From assembly GCF_003633615.1 (NCBI RefSeq), contig NZ_RBKU01000001.1, positions 3,968,001 through 4,032,000 of the forward strand: a DNA stretch of 64,000 bases, read 5' to 3'. Below are positions 1-8,621 of this stretch, one piece after another. The notes under the pieces were generated by a model that was not told the DNA's origin, did no database searches, and saw only the letters and a list, made by a program, of their open reading frames with translations. Position 1 is the first letter of the stretch, and every line of letters begins with the position of its first letter. This DNA comes from Mucilaginibacter gracilis (lineage in GTDB: Bacteria > Bacteroidota > Bacteroidia > Sphingobacteriales > Sphingobacteriaceae). A program made the translations under genes and the position numbers.

Positions 1-1833
1 AATTTCTTGTTACAACAAGGCGTGTCAACAACCATAGAAAAGGTATTTCACCGCAGAGTGATGGCCGATCAAAGAGCGTTTGACAATAAAGATATTGTGC
101 TTTCCTACAGCCAGCGTTTTTTATATGCAGGTAATGTCGGCGGAACACACTATTACGGCGGCGGTAAACATCGTTTTGACTGGAATGGTGGCTTAACCTA
201 CAGCAGCCAGGAACTTCCGGATCAGCGGGTAATCCGGTTGCAGGCTCCGCTAACTGCTTTTACAACCGGCGACCCCAACCTTTACTGGTTCGCAAGGGGC
301 AGAAAGGGTGATCCGGAAGATTCCGAAAATCAAAGCAGGATCAACCAGGGTATGATTTCCCGCACCTGGACGCGCAATAACGAAGGGATTTACAATGCTT
401 CACTGGATTATACTTACAAGTTTAAGCCCTGGCTGTTCCTTAAAGCTGGAACGTTTCAGCAATGGAAGGAGCGAAAAGTTTTCAGAAGGGTTTATACCGT
501 ACACGAAGGTGACTTTACAGGCACTTACAGCGATTACATAACGGCACCGGGGGGATATGGCACATACGTTGACCCCGCCCTTACAGCGTTCAAGCAACAA
601 GATCTCAGCAGACTCTGGTCTGCCAATTATCTGCGGGATGACAAGACCGGCTTATTGGTTGTCGATAATACACAAGGTAGCGACGCTTACACGGCTACTG
701 AACAGAACAACAGCGGTTACGCGCTTATGAGCTTTACACCTGCTCACCGGAAATTTGAAGTTTACGGCGGCGTTAGAATTGAATACGACCGTCAGCGGGT
801 AGGCGCTGCCGTTCAGCCTACCGATCAGACTGGGATCAATCGTCCGGTGCTGGTCAATATTTCCAAACTGGATATATTGCCATCTGTTAATGCAAGCTAT
901 CGGCCGCATGATAATTGGGTGCTCAGGGCCGCTTACGGTAAAACGGTTAACCGTCCCGAGTTCACGGAAATCTCTCCGTTTAATGATTACGACTTGGAAA
1001 ACAATACCAGAAGACAAGGTAATCCCTATTTGCGCCCGGCAACCGCATCTAATTACGATCTTAGGCTGGAGTTTTATCCCCGTAAGAACCAATATGGGGA
1101 AACCATCTCAATTGGCGCTTTTTACAAGACCCTGCAAAATCCGATTGAACGAATTAATGCAAGCGACAGGATTTTAAATAGCCCTGCGCTGATTACTTTT
1201 CAGAACGCCGCAAGGGCTTCCATTAAAGGAGTAGAATTTGAATTGCGAAAAAATCTGGATTTCATTCCGGGTAACTTGTTCAAGCGTTTATCGGTGATCG
1301 GTAACCTTACGCTGATCAAAAGCGAAGCCATTAAAGACAGCGCCGACGTAGCCAATGAGCAAAAAGATCAACCTGATAAGCGGATAGGCAATTTTATCAT
1401 CAAACGCCCGCTACAGGGCCAGGCACCCTATATTGTAAACGTCGGCTTATACTATGATAACGCATCGACAGGGACGAAAATATCAGGCATTTACAATATC
1501 GTGGGCACCCGCATCTATGCGGCGGGAAGAGGGTTTGCTGCTGACCCAACTTTAAATGGATCTCAATTCCGGGGAAGCCTGATGGAACTGCCGCGGCATG
1601 TGGTTGATATTTCGGTAACACAACGTATCGTGAAAACCATCCAGGCCAGATTTTCGGTTCAAAACCTGTTGAATAAGCCAATCGAAATGGCGGAAGATTA
1701 CAATTTTACTTCTAAATATGAACCTGTAAAAACCGTGGTAACTGATGGCGTTACCAAAGTTGAAGGAGACAATATCGCATCAAGATACAATCCGGGCAGG
1801 CATTATGTATTGTCATTTTCTTATTCATTTTAA
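1..1833 (+). CDS. TonB-dependent outer-membrane receptor, C-terminal part (partial)
   Basis: The reading frame is already open at base 1, so the signal peptide, carboxypeptidase-like domain and plug lie upstream of the window. About 610 residues of the beta-barrel are visible. They are rich in alternating aromatic strands (VLRAAYGKTVNRPEF, NYDLRLEFYPRKNQYGETISIGAFYKTLQNPIE) and end in LSFSYSF, the terminal Phe typical of outer-membrane barrels. The family moves large ligands such as siderophores or glycans across the outer membrane using TonB energy; the ligand cannot be told from this part. Three lipoprotein genes follow closely on the same strand and probably form its surface partners. Codon use (many CTG, ATC) differs from the core genes further on. 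Confidence 0.9.
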   Translation, partial: NFLLQQGVSTTIEKVFHRRVMADQRAFDNKDIVLSYSQRFLYAGNVGGTHYYGGGKHRFDWNGGLTYSSQELPDQRVIRLQAPLTAFTTGDPNLYWFARGRKGDPEDSENQSRINQGMISRTWTRNNEGIYNASLDYTYKFKPWLFLKAGTFQQWKERKVFRRVYTVHEGDFTGTYSDYITAPGGYGTYVDPALTAFKQQDLSRLWSANYLRDDKTGLLVVDNTQGSDAYTATEQNNSGYALMSFTPAHRKFEVYGGVRIEYDRQRVGAAVQPTDQTGINRPVLVNISKLDILPSVNASYRPHDNWVLRAAYGKTVNRPEFTEISPFNDYDLENNTRRQGNPYLRPATASNYDLRLEFYPRKNQYGETISIGAFYKTLQNPIERINASDRILNSPALITFQNAARASIKGVEFELRKNLDFIPGNLFKRLSVIGNLTLIKSEAIKDSADVANEQKDQPDKRIGNFIIKRPLQGQAPYIVNVGLYYDNASTGTKISGIYNIVGTRIYAAGRGFAADPTLNGSQFRGSLMELPRHVVDISVTQRIVKTIQARFSVQNLLNKPIEMAEDYNFTSKYEPVKTVVTDGVTKVEGDNIASRYNPGRHYVLSFSYSF

Positions 1834-1844
1834 TAAAGCGCACA

Positions 1845-3425
1845 ATGATATATAAATTCAAAAAATCAAGTCAGATCGTACTTATCCTGATGCTTATATC
1901 CGCTTTAGCTGCATGTAAGAAATCACAGGATTTTTATCAAAAGTTGGTAGACATGCCAGAAGTAGTGAACAACTATAACAAGGCATACGAGGTGGACAGT
2001 ACAATGGTTATTACCGGAAGACTAAATCCGGAGAAAGGCCTTAAAATTGAGATCGGCGGTATTGAGGCAAAAATTGTAAGCCTGAAAAAAGTAACAGTTG
2101 GGGGAACGCAGTCGGACCCGTATGAAGGCGACCAGGCGACGATCACCATTACCAATGCAATGGGAATCGGCGAAAACAGGCCGGTTAAGATTACTTCTGC
2201 CGGTAACACTATTGATTGCCCATCTATCGAGATCTTGTCTCCGGGAGTTATTGCTGCTCAATTAAAGCTGCAAAGCCATTTTGTTCCGCAAGCTAATGAT
2301 GTTGTTTTGTATTGCCTGAACGGCAAAGGGAGCGTTTATGTTTATTCGAACGCCAGCGGACAGATCGTTAAAATCGATAAATCTGCAAATGTTCAAACGG
2401 TAATCAATACGACCACCTTTAGTGACGCAGATGGCCCGTTCGCCATCACCGGTTTTAATTCTGGTGGAACTGATCCCCAGGAATCCACGTTGTATTTCTC
2501 GGCCCTGACCACTGACGGTTCGGCCAACAGTACCACCAGCTATATATATAGGCTCTGTAAAATAGACTTAAAAACCAAAACCCTCACGACGTTAAATAAA
2601 ACGCTTTATCCAAAATCAATGGCATTACCGGTTATTCCCACTGCTCTGCCGTTAGAGGGAACAATAAACCAGGTTAACCTGATGGACGTTTCAGGAATTT
2701 ATCCCGACAGTAAGGGCAATGTCTACCTAAGGCTTGGTAAAACTATCATCAGTGGAGGTTACGCATTTGCCAATAACTACGCGACTGCATTGTTAAATAG
2801 TAACGGTTCAATAAAGTATCTGTTTAAAACAACCCTTGCGCCTAATTATGATTCCAACCTGCAAACTGAATATAACGCCTCAATCCTTAAAATTCCTGGT
2901 ACTGGCATTATTTATAATCAGGGTAATATCATGCCGGACGAACAGCGGATGTATTGTTACGCACTTGCTCCTTCGGGCAATATAAATGCCTTAACAGATA
3001 TTTTACAGTACGACCTGGAAAACACTGTGACCTTATATAAATACTCAAAATTAAGCATGCCGCCCACGACCGATAAACCCTATATATCCGGGGTGTTCAA
3101 TACATTAACGGCTGTGTGTAATGCCGGATCATTCGATACCCCAGACCTGTTTGGTTTTATGCCTTTACCGGGAGGGCGCATACTAATCTACTACTATCAA
3201 CAAAGAGCGGCTTCATTTTCCGATCATCGTTTTCCGGCTTTCGGCACAATGGATTTTATAAAAAAACGTGGCGACCGTTATGCGCCAGGCGCTGTTGAAA
3301 CAGGTAGTTACAAAATGTTCAGCGGTGATTCGGGACAGGATCAGTTGCTGAATTATGATGAAGAAGGTATGATTTACAGTACCGCCAACAATAAAACCGT
3401 AATCGTAAAAACTGTAAAAAAATGA
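1845..3425 (+). CDS. Surface lipoprotein, TIG-like N-terminus with propeller-like C-terminus
   Basis: A signal peptide ends in a clear lipobox (ALAAC, Cys near residue 24), so this is an exported lipoprotein of 526 residues. Residues about 45-140 resemble an IPT/TIG-like immunoglobulin fold (VDSTMVITGRLNP, ATITITNAMGIGENRPVKI). The rest has repeated strand-rich segments (GKGSVYVYSNASGQIVKID, SGIYPDSKGNVYLRLG) suggesting a beta-propeller. I do not recognise a named family. It starts 12 bases after the TonB receptor stop and overlaps the next gene by 4 bases (ATGA), so it is cotranscribed and is likely a surface ligand-binding partner of that receptor. The role is inferred from context only. 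Confidence 0.8.
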   Translation: MIYKFKKSSQIVLILMLISALAACKKSQDFYQKLVDMPEVVNNYNKAYEVDSTMVITGRLNPEKGLKIEIGGIEAKIVSLKKVTVGGTQSDPYEGDQATITITNAMGIGENRPVKITSAGNTIDCPSIEILSPGVIAAQLKLQSHFVPQANDVVLYCLNGKGSVYVYSNASGQIVKIDKSANVQTVINTTTFSDADGPFAITGFNSGGTDPQESTLYFSALTTDGSANSTTSYIYRLCKIDLKTKTLTTLNKTLYPKSMALPVIPTALPLEGTINQVNLMDVSGIYPDSKGNVYLRLGKTIISGGYAFANNYATALLNSNGSIKYLFKTTLAPNYDSNLQTEYNASILKIPGTGIIYNQGNIMPDEQRMYCYALAPSGNINALTDILQYDLENTVTLYKYSKLSMPPTTDKPYISGVFNTLTAVCNAGSFDTPDLFGFMPLPGGRILIYYYQQRAASFSDHRFPAFGTMDFIKKRGDRYAPGAVETGSYKMFSGDSGQDQLLNYDEEGMIYSTANNKTVIVKTVKK

Positions 3426-4339
3426 TCAGAAATATTAAATCGATATTTATTTGCAGCCTTCTGCCAATCTTATTGGTAGTATCCTGCAAAAAAGAGGTAA
3501 AAGAAATTTTGCCGGGAGATATAAGCGGAGGCGTAAACTTCTACAATGGTTCAGAAGTATTGAACAGCCGCCAATCTTTGCGGAAAAACAACTTGGTATT
3601 TATTAACGATAGCGTTCCTAATGGCCCATTTCTCCTTTTTCCTAAGTATCAGGATGTTTACACTGAAACCAGCGATTTGCGGCAATACCCATATAATGCC
3701 ACAGGCACTATATTTCCTAATCCCGGCTTTGTACCTACAGGTTACCAGTACATGTATTACATGCCCGTTGCTTTGGGTAATTATAAATTCATTTTTTCAG
3801 GCACGGACAAAGTATTTCTTAAAGACATACAAACGACTTTAGTTGCAAGGAATGAGTTACAATCATTTTACCTTGTCGAAAGCCCCGAAGCAATGGATGC
3901 TTACCGGATAGTTAAGGTACCGGAAGAATATCAGGGCACTCCCGGAAAAGTCAGGATCAGGATTGTCCATTTAGGAACTGATAGCCAAAATTTGATGCTT
4001 AAACAGTTGGATGCGACGGGGAATCTCAAAACAGCAGGGCTGCCACAAGACCTTGCATTTGGTTCCTTTTCCGGTTATACGGAGATTGACACCGTGGGCG
4101 CAGCCAGAAATTCAGGTAACATCATTCTGAAAATAAGTGAAAAGGATGCTCCGAATAATGTGATTCTTTCGGCGGCAGTACCAGCCGAACCTAACGGTTC
4201 TTTCGTCGTGTTAATTCAAGGTTTTAGGCAGGCAACATCAAGACGGATACTTACCGGACATAATGCCGATGGTAGCCCTGTATATGAAATGTTAACTGTT
4301 CAGCCCAACTTCCGGGCCAATCTTAGGCGGAGCTATTAA
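3422..4339 (+). CDS. DUF4397-like lipoprotein
   Basis: 305 residues with a signal peptide and lipobox (LLVVSC, Cys near residue 22). The second half carries the pattern of DUF4397 proteins: VRIRIVHLGTDSQNLML, a GSFSGYTEID turn, then SFVVLIQGF. Function of the family is unknown; members are exported lipoproteins of Bacteroidota. The start codon overlaps the previous stop by 4 bases, placing it third in the TonB-receptor operon. Assignment to DUF4397 is from pattern only, so a divergent relative is possible. Confidence 0.75.
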   Translation: MIRNIKSIFICSLLPILLVVSCKKEVKEILPGDISGGVNFYNGSEVLNSRQSLRKNNLVFINDSVPNGPFLLFPKYQDVYTETSDLRQYPYNATGTIFPNPGFVPTGYQYMYYMPVALGNYKFIFSGTDKVFLKDIQTTLVARNELQSFYLVESPEAMDAYRIVKVPEEYQGTPGKVRIRIVHLGTDSQNLMLKQLDATGNLKTAGLPQDLAFGSFSGYTEIDTVGAARNSGNIILKISEKDAPNNVILSAAVPAEPNGSFVVLIQGFRQATSRRILTGHNADGSPVYEMLTVQPNFRANLRRSY

Positions 4340-4482
4340 GCCTATGGATCAATAAAAAATAGAAATAAGACATAAATAAAGATGCCGGAGAGGTATGCTT
4401 AGGCTATGCCTTTGTCAAAAAAAAGAATAACAATTAAAAACACATAAAAACCGGCCGGTAAAAGGGCCATAAAACAAAAACA

Positions 4483-5868
4483 ATGAAAACGAAAATTACT
4501 TTTAGAGCCGCCGGGCTGGTTTTATTACTGGCTTTGGGCATGACCTCGTGTAAAAAGAACAATGGAAACGATAATACCGGGCCGGTTCCGGTAGATAATA
4601 TCGCTGTCTCCGATCTGAAAAAGTTAAGTACTGCCGCATCGGTAACTGTGCCGGATGGCAGAAAGATCAAGGGTATTGTTATTTCGGACGCCTCAGCCAA
4701 AAACATCGATGCCAAAAGTATCGTGTTACAGGAAGCGACTGATAAACCCGGTATCATCATTAATTTCGATGGCGCGCACAACTTCGCTTTAAACGACGAA
4801 GTAGAGGTTACGATCTCGAAACAGCAGTTAAGCCAGGTAAATGGCGAGATCATACTTGACAAGATCCCGGTTGCTAACGCTAAAAAAACCGGAACGGGAG
4901 CCATTACTGCCAAAGTGACTACGGCGGCTGATCTGGTAACCAATCAAACCGCCTGGAACGGTATGTTAGTGAGCCTGCCTGTTGACGGGTTAACAGGTGG
5001 TAATGGAAAGTTTACAGGCAATCTGGTAGTTCAAAAAGGTAACCAAACATTCGGTTCAAAAGTTCTTTCCGGTGCAACCTTTGAAAACACAGATTACCCG
5101 GTTAGCGTAAGTAATATCACTGGTATTTTGCGGATAGACGGAAGCAATCTTAGGGTAGACATCAGAACTACGGCAGACCTCGCATCCGGCCCGTATTCAC
5201 GTATCGTAACTGAAGATTTCCAAAACTTGAAAAAAGTTAGCGATGGGTCAGCCATCGTGGTCCCATCTACAGCTAATGCGCCGTTCACTACGGCTGTAGG
5301 ACAATGGTTGTCAACCGCCCAATCATTTAATTTCTACCCTGGCGCGACCTATGATGCAACTTTCACTACACCGACGAGAACTTATCTATATGCATTCAAT
5401 ACCAGTGTAAATACCACAGGTGCAAGTTTGCGATCAAACTTCACAAACAACCAGGGACTTAAAAAGGTAGCGATCTCGTTTGCTGCAACCTCTGCCGAAA
5501 AAGTGGTTACTGTACTTAGTCAAAGAGAATATGCATTTACATTTGGTACTACAGATTCTGTAAAAATAGCCGTGTTACCCATTTTGCCTGATAACATGCC
5601 TTTAATAGATGCTGGCGATAACATGAGCTACGACGCCGTTAAACCCATTCTGGCACTTTCTCCAGCTTATAATCAAAAAGGCAAGTTCTTTACCTTTGAA
5701 TATACAATACCGACTAAAGACGAACTGATTGCGAAAGGTGTGAGTGCTGACAGGGCGACTGCCTTTATAGCTAATCCTCAGTTCCGGATCTACAACGCAT
5801 CAAGGCCATTTACAGGAAGCCCAAATGCCGCCCCGATACTATTTGATAAGATCGTATTCTACTATTAA
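4483..5868 (+). CDS. DUF5689 domain lipoprotein
   Basis: 461 residues with a signal peptide and lipobox MTSC (Cys near residue 23). Residues about 38-230 fit the DUF5689 OB-fold-like domain (DLKKLSTAASVTVPDGRKIKGIVISD, DEVEVTISKQQLSQVNGEIILDKIP). The C-terminal half (TEDFQNLKK..., residues 244-461) looks like a carbohydrate-binding-type jelly roll as found in DUF5017 or choice-of-anchor proteins; that part is inferred. The 143-base gap before it holds no gene. It probably belongs to the upstream receptor/lipoprotein unit as an exposed accessory protein. Confidence 0.8.
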   Translation: MKTKITFRAAGLVLLLALGMTSCKKNNGNDNTGPVPVDNIAVSDLKKLSTAASVTVPDGRKIKGIVISDASAKNIDAKSIVLQEATDKPGIIINFDGAHNFALNDEVEVTISKQQLSQVNGEIILDKIPVANAKKTGTGAITAKVTTAADLVTNQTAWNGMLVSLPVDGLTGGNGKFTGNLVVQKGNQTFGSKVLSGATFENTDYPVSVSNITGILRIDGSNLRVDIRTTADLASGPYSRIVTEDFQNLKKVSDGSAIVVPSTANAPFTTAVGQWLSTAQSFNFYPGATYDATFTTPTRTYLYAFNTSVNTTGASLRSNFTNNQGLKKVAISFAATSAEKVVTVLSQREYAFTFGTTDSVKIAVLPILPDNMPLIDAGDNMSYDAVKPILALSPAYNQKGKFFTFEYTIPTKDELIAKGVSADRATAFIANPQFRIYNASRPFTGSPNAAPILFDKIVFYY

Positions 5869-5880
5869 CAACAGGTATTT

Positions 5881-6195
5881 ATGCAGGGCATCTCAAAATC
5901 GAGGCATGTGCATTTGATGGATGCCCTGCTTCAGTTGGAAACGCTTTTAGGAAAGGAATGCGAGTGTTTGCAGCAGGCGACGGAATACCGAGTGGACCTG
6001 GAAAACATGCACAGTAATTATGAACGATTGCTCGAAGAATTGGCTCGGCAAATCACGAATTATGAGGTGATGTACAGCCATGTTAAAATTCAATTCCTGG
6101 GCAAAAAGCTGAAAGAACTGAAAAAAGAAATTTCGGTGGAGATGCCGGGTTTCCCGGTGCTGGTGCAAAACATTAGGATAGCTTACGGTACTTAG
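5881..6195 (+). CDS. Small hypothetical protein with coiled coil
   Basis: 104 residues, mostly helical and charged, with heptad-like leucines (LMDALLQLETLLGKECECLQQATEYRVDLENMHSNYERLLEELARQI), so probably a cytoplasmic coiled coil. No signal peptide or membrane segment. It begins 12 bases after the DUF5689 gene and is followed by a good terminator hairpin (6223-6251), so it is probably the last gene of that transcript. I do not recognise the family. Confidence 0.6.
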   Translation: MQGISKSRHVHLMDALLQLETLLGKECECLQQATEYRVDLENMHSNYERLLEELARQITNYEVMYSHVKIQFLGKKLKELKKEISVEMPGFPVLVQNIRIAYGT

Positions 6196-6222
6196 CCGAA
6201 ACTTGAATATATAATTGTAATC

Positions 6223-6251
6223 AAGGGCAGCGCAGCAATGCCTGCCCTTTT
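6223..6251 (+). terminator. Rho-independent terminator
   Basis: 8-bp stem AAGGGCAG / CTGCCCTT (6223-6230 with 6242-6249), an 11-base loop and a short T run. It lies 27 bases after the stop of the coiled-coil gene. Confidence 0.65.
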
Positions 6252-6265
6252 AAAAACTATAGATC

Positions 6266-6502
6266 ATGCGTAATATCTATATCGCCGTTTCGATTTTATT
6301 GGTTCTGGACATCGCGGTTTTACTTCTGACCCGCTGGTTTGACATGCGGTATTATGTGCCATTCTTAGAAACGGTAATGAAACAAAAGAAAGAGCCGATT
6401 GACAACCCTAACATGGTATCATTAGGTATAGTTGCCGCAGGCGGCGGCTTATTGATCTACACCCTGATCGGCTTTGCCTGGGTATGTTTAGGGCATAAAT
6501 AA
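6266..6502 (+). CDS. Small two-helix membrane protein
   Basis: 78 residues with two predicted membrane helices (IYIAVSILLVLDIAVLLLT and LGIVAAGGGLLIYTLIGFAWVCL) joined by a polar loop containing KQKKEPIDNPN. No family recognised. It starts 15 bases after the terminator and is followed by a 40-residue membrane peptide gene, suggesting a small unit of membrane proteins in the accessory stretch. Confidence 0.6.
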   Translation: MRNIYIAVSILLVLDIAVLLLTRWFDMRYYVPFLETVMKQKKEPIDNPNMVSLGIVAAGGGLLIYTLIGFAWVCLGHK

Positions 6503-6540
6503 GATAAACGCAATTAATGCCATTACAATAAAGCTAAACT

Positions 6541-6663
6541 ATGGAAACTGCGACGATAATCGGTTTTGGAATGTTGATCGTTTTTTTGATCGGTGTCATT
6601 ATAGCCATCATCAATGACACCCGGAGGGAAAAACGTTTTTGGGATGATTGGAAAAAAGAATAG
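6541..6663 (+). CDS. 40-residue single-span membrane peptide
   Basis: ATG at 6541 opens a 40-codon frame ending TAG at 6661-6663. The product has one strong N-terminal membrane helix (IIGFGMLIVFLIGVIIAIIN) followed by a basic and aromatic tail (TRREKRFWDDWKKE). This layout fits the positive-inside rule for a single-span peptide with a cytoplasmic tail. It sits 38 bases after another small membrane gene. Role unknown; similar short peptides often modulate membrane complexes. Confidence 0.5.
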   Translation: METATIIGFGMLIVFLIGVIIAIINDTRREKRFWDDWKKE

Positions 6664-6761
6664 CACTATTGAAAATACAGCAATTATTAATTAAATGCCT
6701 ATGATGTAATTTTACAATTTAAACTATAACAAAATATACACATTCTGCGTCTACACGCTTC

Positions 6762-6900
6762 CTGTCTGAGAAAACGACTAAATTTTTGAATAAAAAACAG
6801 GAGCAAGTTTACGCCTGCGAAAGTGCGGGCTGGCTTGTTCTGTTTTTTGGGTATTTAGTCGTACCTCTCAGACAGTTCGGGTCATTCCCGCCCTTTCGCA
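6762..6900 (+). repeat. Large imperfect inverted repeat with competing inner/outer pairing
   Basis: Arm 6762-6807 pairs with 6834-6875 in three blocks: CTGTCTGAGA/TCTCAGACAG, ACGACTAAAT/ATTTAGTCGT, and AAAAAACAG-GAGCAAG with CTTGTTCTGTTTTTT. The loop segment 6816-6830 (TGCGAAAGTGCGGGC) can instead pair with 6886-6900 outside the hairpin, so the two pairings cross (pseudoknot or switch). It ends 36 bases before the GNAT gene. It could be a structured leader RNA, an attenuator, or the end of a mobile element. Confidence 0.6.
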
Positions 6901-6936
6901 TTTAACCTAAACTGGAACACCGACAGTGAGAAGATT

Positions 6937-7512
6937 ATGATCAATGCGAAAAGAACCGACAAGTGCCTGGTAACCGAGCTGTTATCCGCCGCCTTTAACG
7001 ACAATTTAAGTGTAAATTATATCATCCGACAGGACGATAAACGCAAAGAGCGCATCCTGGCGCTGATGGACTATTCCTTTGAAGTGTGTTACCGGTTTGG
7101 TGAGGTATGGCTATCGGAAGACCGAAAAGCCTGCGCCCTGGTACTGTTCCCCCATCAAAAAAGAACCACTTTTGCTTCTTTATGGCTGGATATAAAGCTG
7201 ATCTTAAAAGCTGTAGGGGTCAGCGGCATTAGAAAGGCGCTTAACCAGGAAGCAAGGATTAAGGCAAAACGGCCTAAAAAAACGATGGCTTACCTTTGGT
7301 TTATTGGGGTCAGCCCGCTTTACCAGCACCAGGGCACAGGCGGCAGGTTACTAAAAGAAGTGCTCGGCCATGCGACTGGCCTTGGCCTTCCGGTATACCT
7401 TGAAACCTCGACAGAACGAAACCTGTCATGGTACGAGAAACATGGTTTTGCTGTTTACGATACCCTTGATCTGGGTTACATATTGCATTTCCTGAAATAT
7501 GAACCTAAATAA
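6937..7512 (+). CDS. GNAT family N-acetyltransferase
   Basis: 191 residues. The acetyl-CoA binding motif A is plain: AYLWFIGVSPLYQHQGTGGRLLKEV (about residues 115-140, with Q-x-x-G-x-G), followed by PVYLETSTERNLSWYEKHGF, the usual motif B substrate-side segment. This type transfers acetyl groups to small amines; the substrate is unknown. It starts just after a large hairpin that may control it, and only 8 bases separate it from the LuxR regulator gene, so the two are probably cotranscribed. Confidence 0.85.
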   Translation: MINAKRTDKCLVTELLSAAFNDNLSVNYIIRQDDKRKERILALMDYSFEVCYRFGEVWLSEDRKACALVLFPHQKRTTFASLWLDIKLILKAVGVSGIRKALNQEARIKAKRPKKTMAYLWFIGVSPLYQHQGTGGRLLKEVLGHATGLGLPVYLETSTERNLSWYEKHGFAVYDTLDLGYILHFLKYEPK

Positions 7513-7520
7513 ATCGGGCT

Positions 7521-8444
7521 ATGCTGGTGTTTGGAACAGAGATGCATGTGGTTACTTTATTTTTTGTCACACTGGAACTGGTGATGTTTGGGGTGCAGTT
7601 TGGCTATTATCTGAACCAGCCGGAGGACAAGCCCCGTTTCTGGTACCTGTTGTTACTGGGGCTGCTGATCGTCTATAACGTTTCAGGCGGATTGTTCCCT
7701 GATAGCGAAATTACTTTTATATCCATCCGGACGCAGAACATCATTGCCTACGGCAGTGGTTTTCTCATGGCCTCTTATTTTCCGTTTTATTTTTACATGG
7801 CTTTCGAGCTAAAACGGTTACGTTTCCATGCCATTTACGGTGTTCCCTTGTTCCTGCTGCTGCCCTATGTTGTATTCTTTATCATTTCCTATTCCCTGAA
7901 CGACAATATTGATTTTGCGGTCAAGTACGGGATCATTATCCCTTTTTTTTATTCCTTTATCGTGCTTCGCGCCATACTCATTGCGATCAGGGTACATTAT
8001 AAGGAGAACCGGAATCGGCGTTTTTATATCGAGGAGATAGCGGTCTATTGCGCTGTTGTGCCTTGGGTGGCAATGGTGCCGATCACTTATTTTCATTTCA
8101 GTCAGGCCATAGAAGTGCTGTTTACAAATCTGGGGTTCCTGTTCATTACAGGCATGTTTATTTTTAAGGCGACCAGGCGTGCCAAGCAGGAAAGAGAAAT
8201 GTATGCAGAATTGGAAGTTATCCCCATTGATCAGGTTGCAATTGACGCGAACTGCAAGCGTTTTGCCCTTTCGCCCCGGGAAAATGATGTGGTTAACATG
8301 ATCTGCCAGCGGCTTCGCTACAAGGAGATCGCGGAAAAACTATTTATCTCCGAAAGAACGGTCAACAAACACGTCCAGAACATATTTAACAAAGTGGAGG
8401 TTACCACCCGTTCTGAACTGGTCCGTAAAATGAATAGTTTTTAA
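7521..8444 (+). CDS. Membrane-bound LuxR-type transcription regulator
   Basis: 307 residues. About seven membrane helices fill residues 8-220 (e.g. LWYLLLLGLLIVYNVSGG region, YGVPLFLLLPYVVFFIISYSL, VLFTNLGFLFITGMFIF). A LuxR/FixJ helix-turn-helix follows at about 245-305 (LSPRENDVVNMICQRLRYKEIAEKLFISERTVNKHVQNIFNKV). Such proteins probably sense a membrane signal and bind DNA without a separate kinase. It directly follows the GNAT gene and precedes an RteC-like gene. Target genes are not evident. Confidence 0.85.
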   Translation: MLVFGTEMHVVTLFFVTLELVMFGVQFGYYLNQPEDKPRFWYLLLLGLLIVYNVSGGLFPDSEITFISIRTQNIIAYGSGFLMASYFPFYFYMAFELKRLRFHAIYGVPLFLLLPYVVFFIISYSLNDNIDFAVKYGIIIPFFYSFIVLRAILIAIRVHYKENRNRRFYIEEIAVYCAVVPWVAMVPITYFHFSQAIEVLFTNLGFLFITGMFIFKATRRAKQEREMYAELEVIPIDQVAIDANCKRFALSPRENDVVNMICQRLRYKEIAEKLFISERTVNKHVQNIFNKVEVTTRSELVRKMNSF

Positions 8445-8485
8445 GTTAGTGTTAAAATCGGCTTTATTTCGATTGCTTAACCTTA

Positions 8486-8528
8486 GCGTAATCTCAATTA
8501 CGCAAACAATGCGTAGCAAATTACGCAT
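8486..8528 (+). promoter_or_regulatory. Two adjacent GCGTAAT-type palindromes upstream of rteC-like gene
   Basis: GCGTAAT-CTCA-ATTACGC (8486-8503) is followed after 5 bases by ATGCGTA-GCAAAT-TACGCAT (8509-8528). Four copies of the GCGTA half-site alternate in orientation within 43 bases. This fits a double operator for a dimeric regulator, or two small hairpins in the leader of the gene at 8622. It also lies in the 177-base gap after the LuxR gene, so either neighbour could bind here. Confidence 0.45.
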
Positions 8529-8621
8529 CAATTGCTCACTTAAAAGCTCGAAATCTCCCTCAAATTTGTCGCTTCATCTTAAAAAAAGAAGTACTATGCA
8601 AAGAACGGATACGCATCTCCT

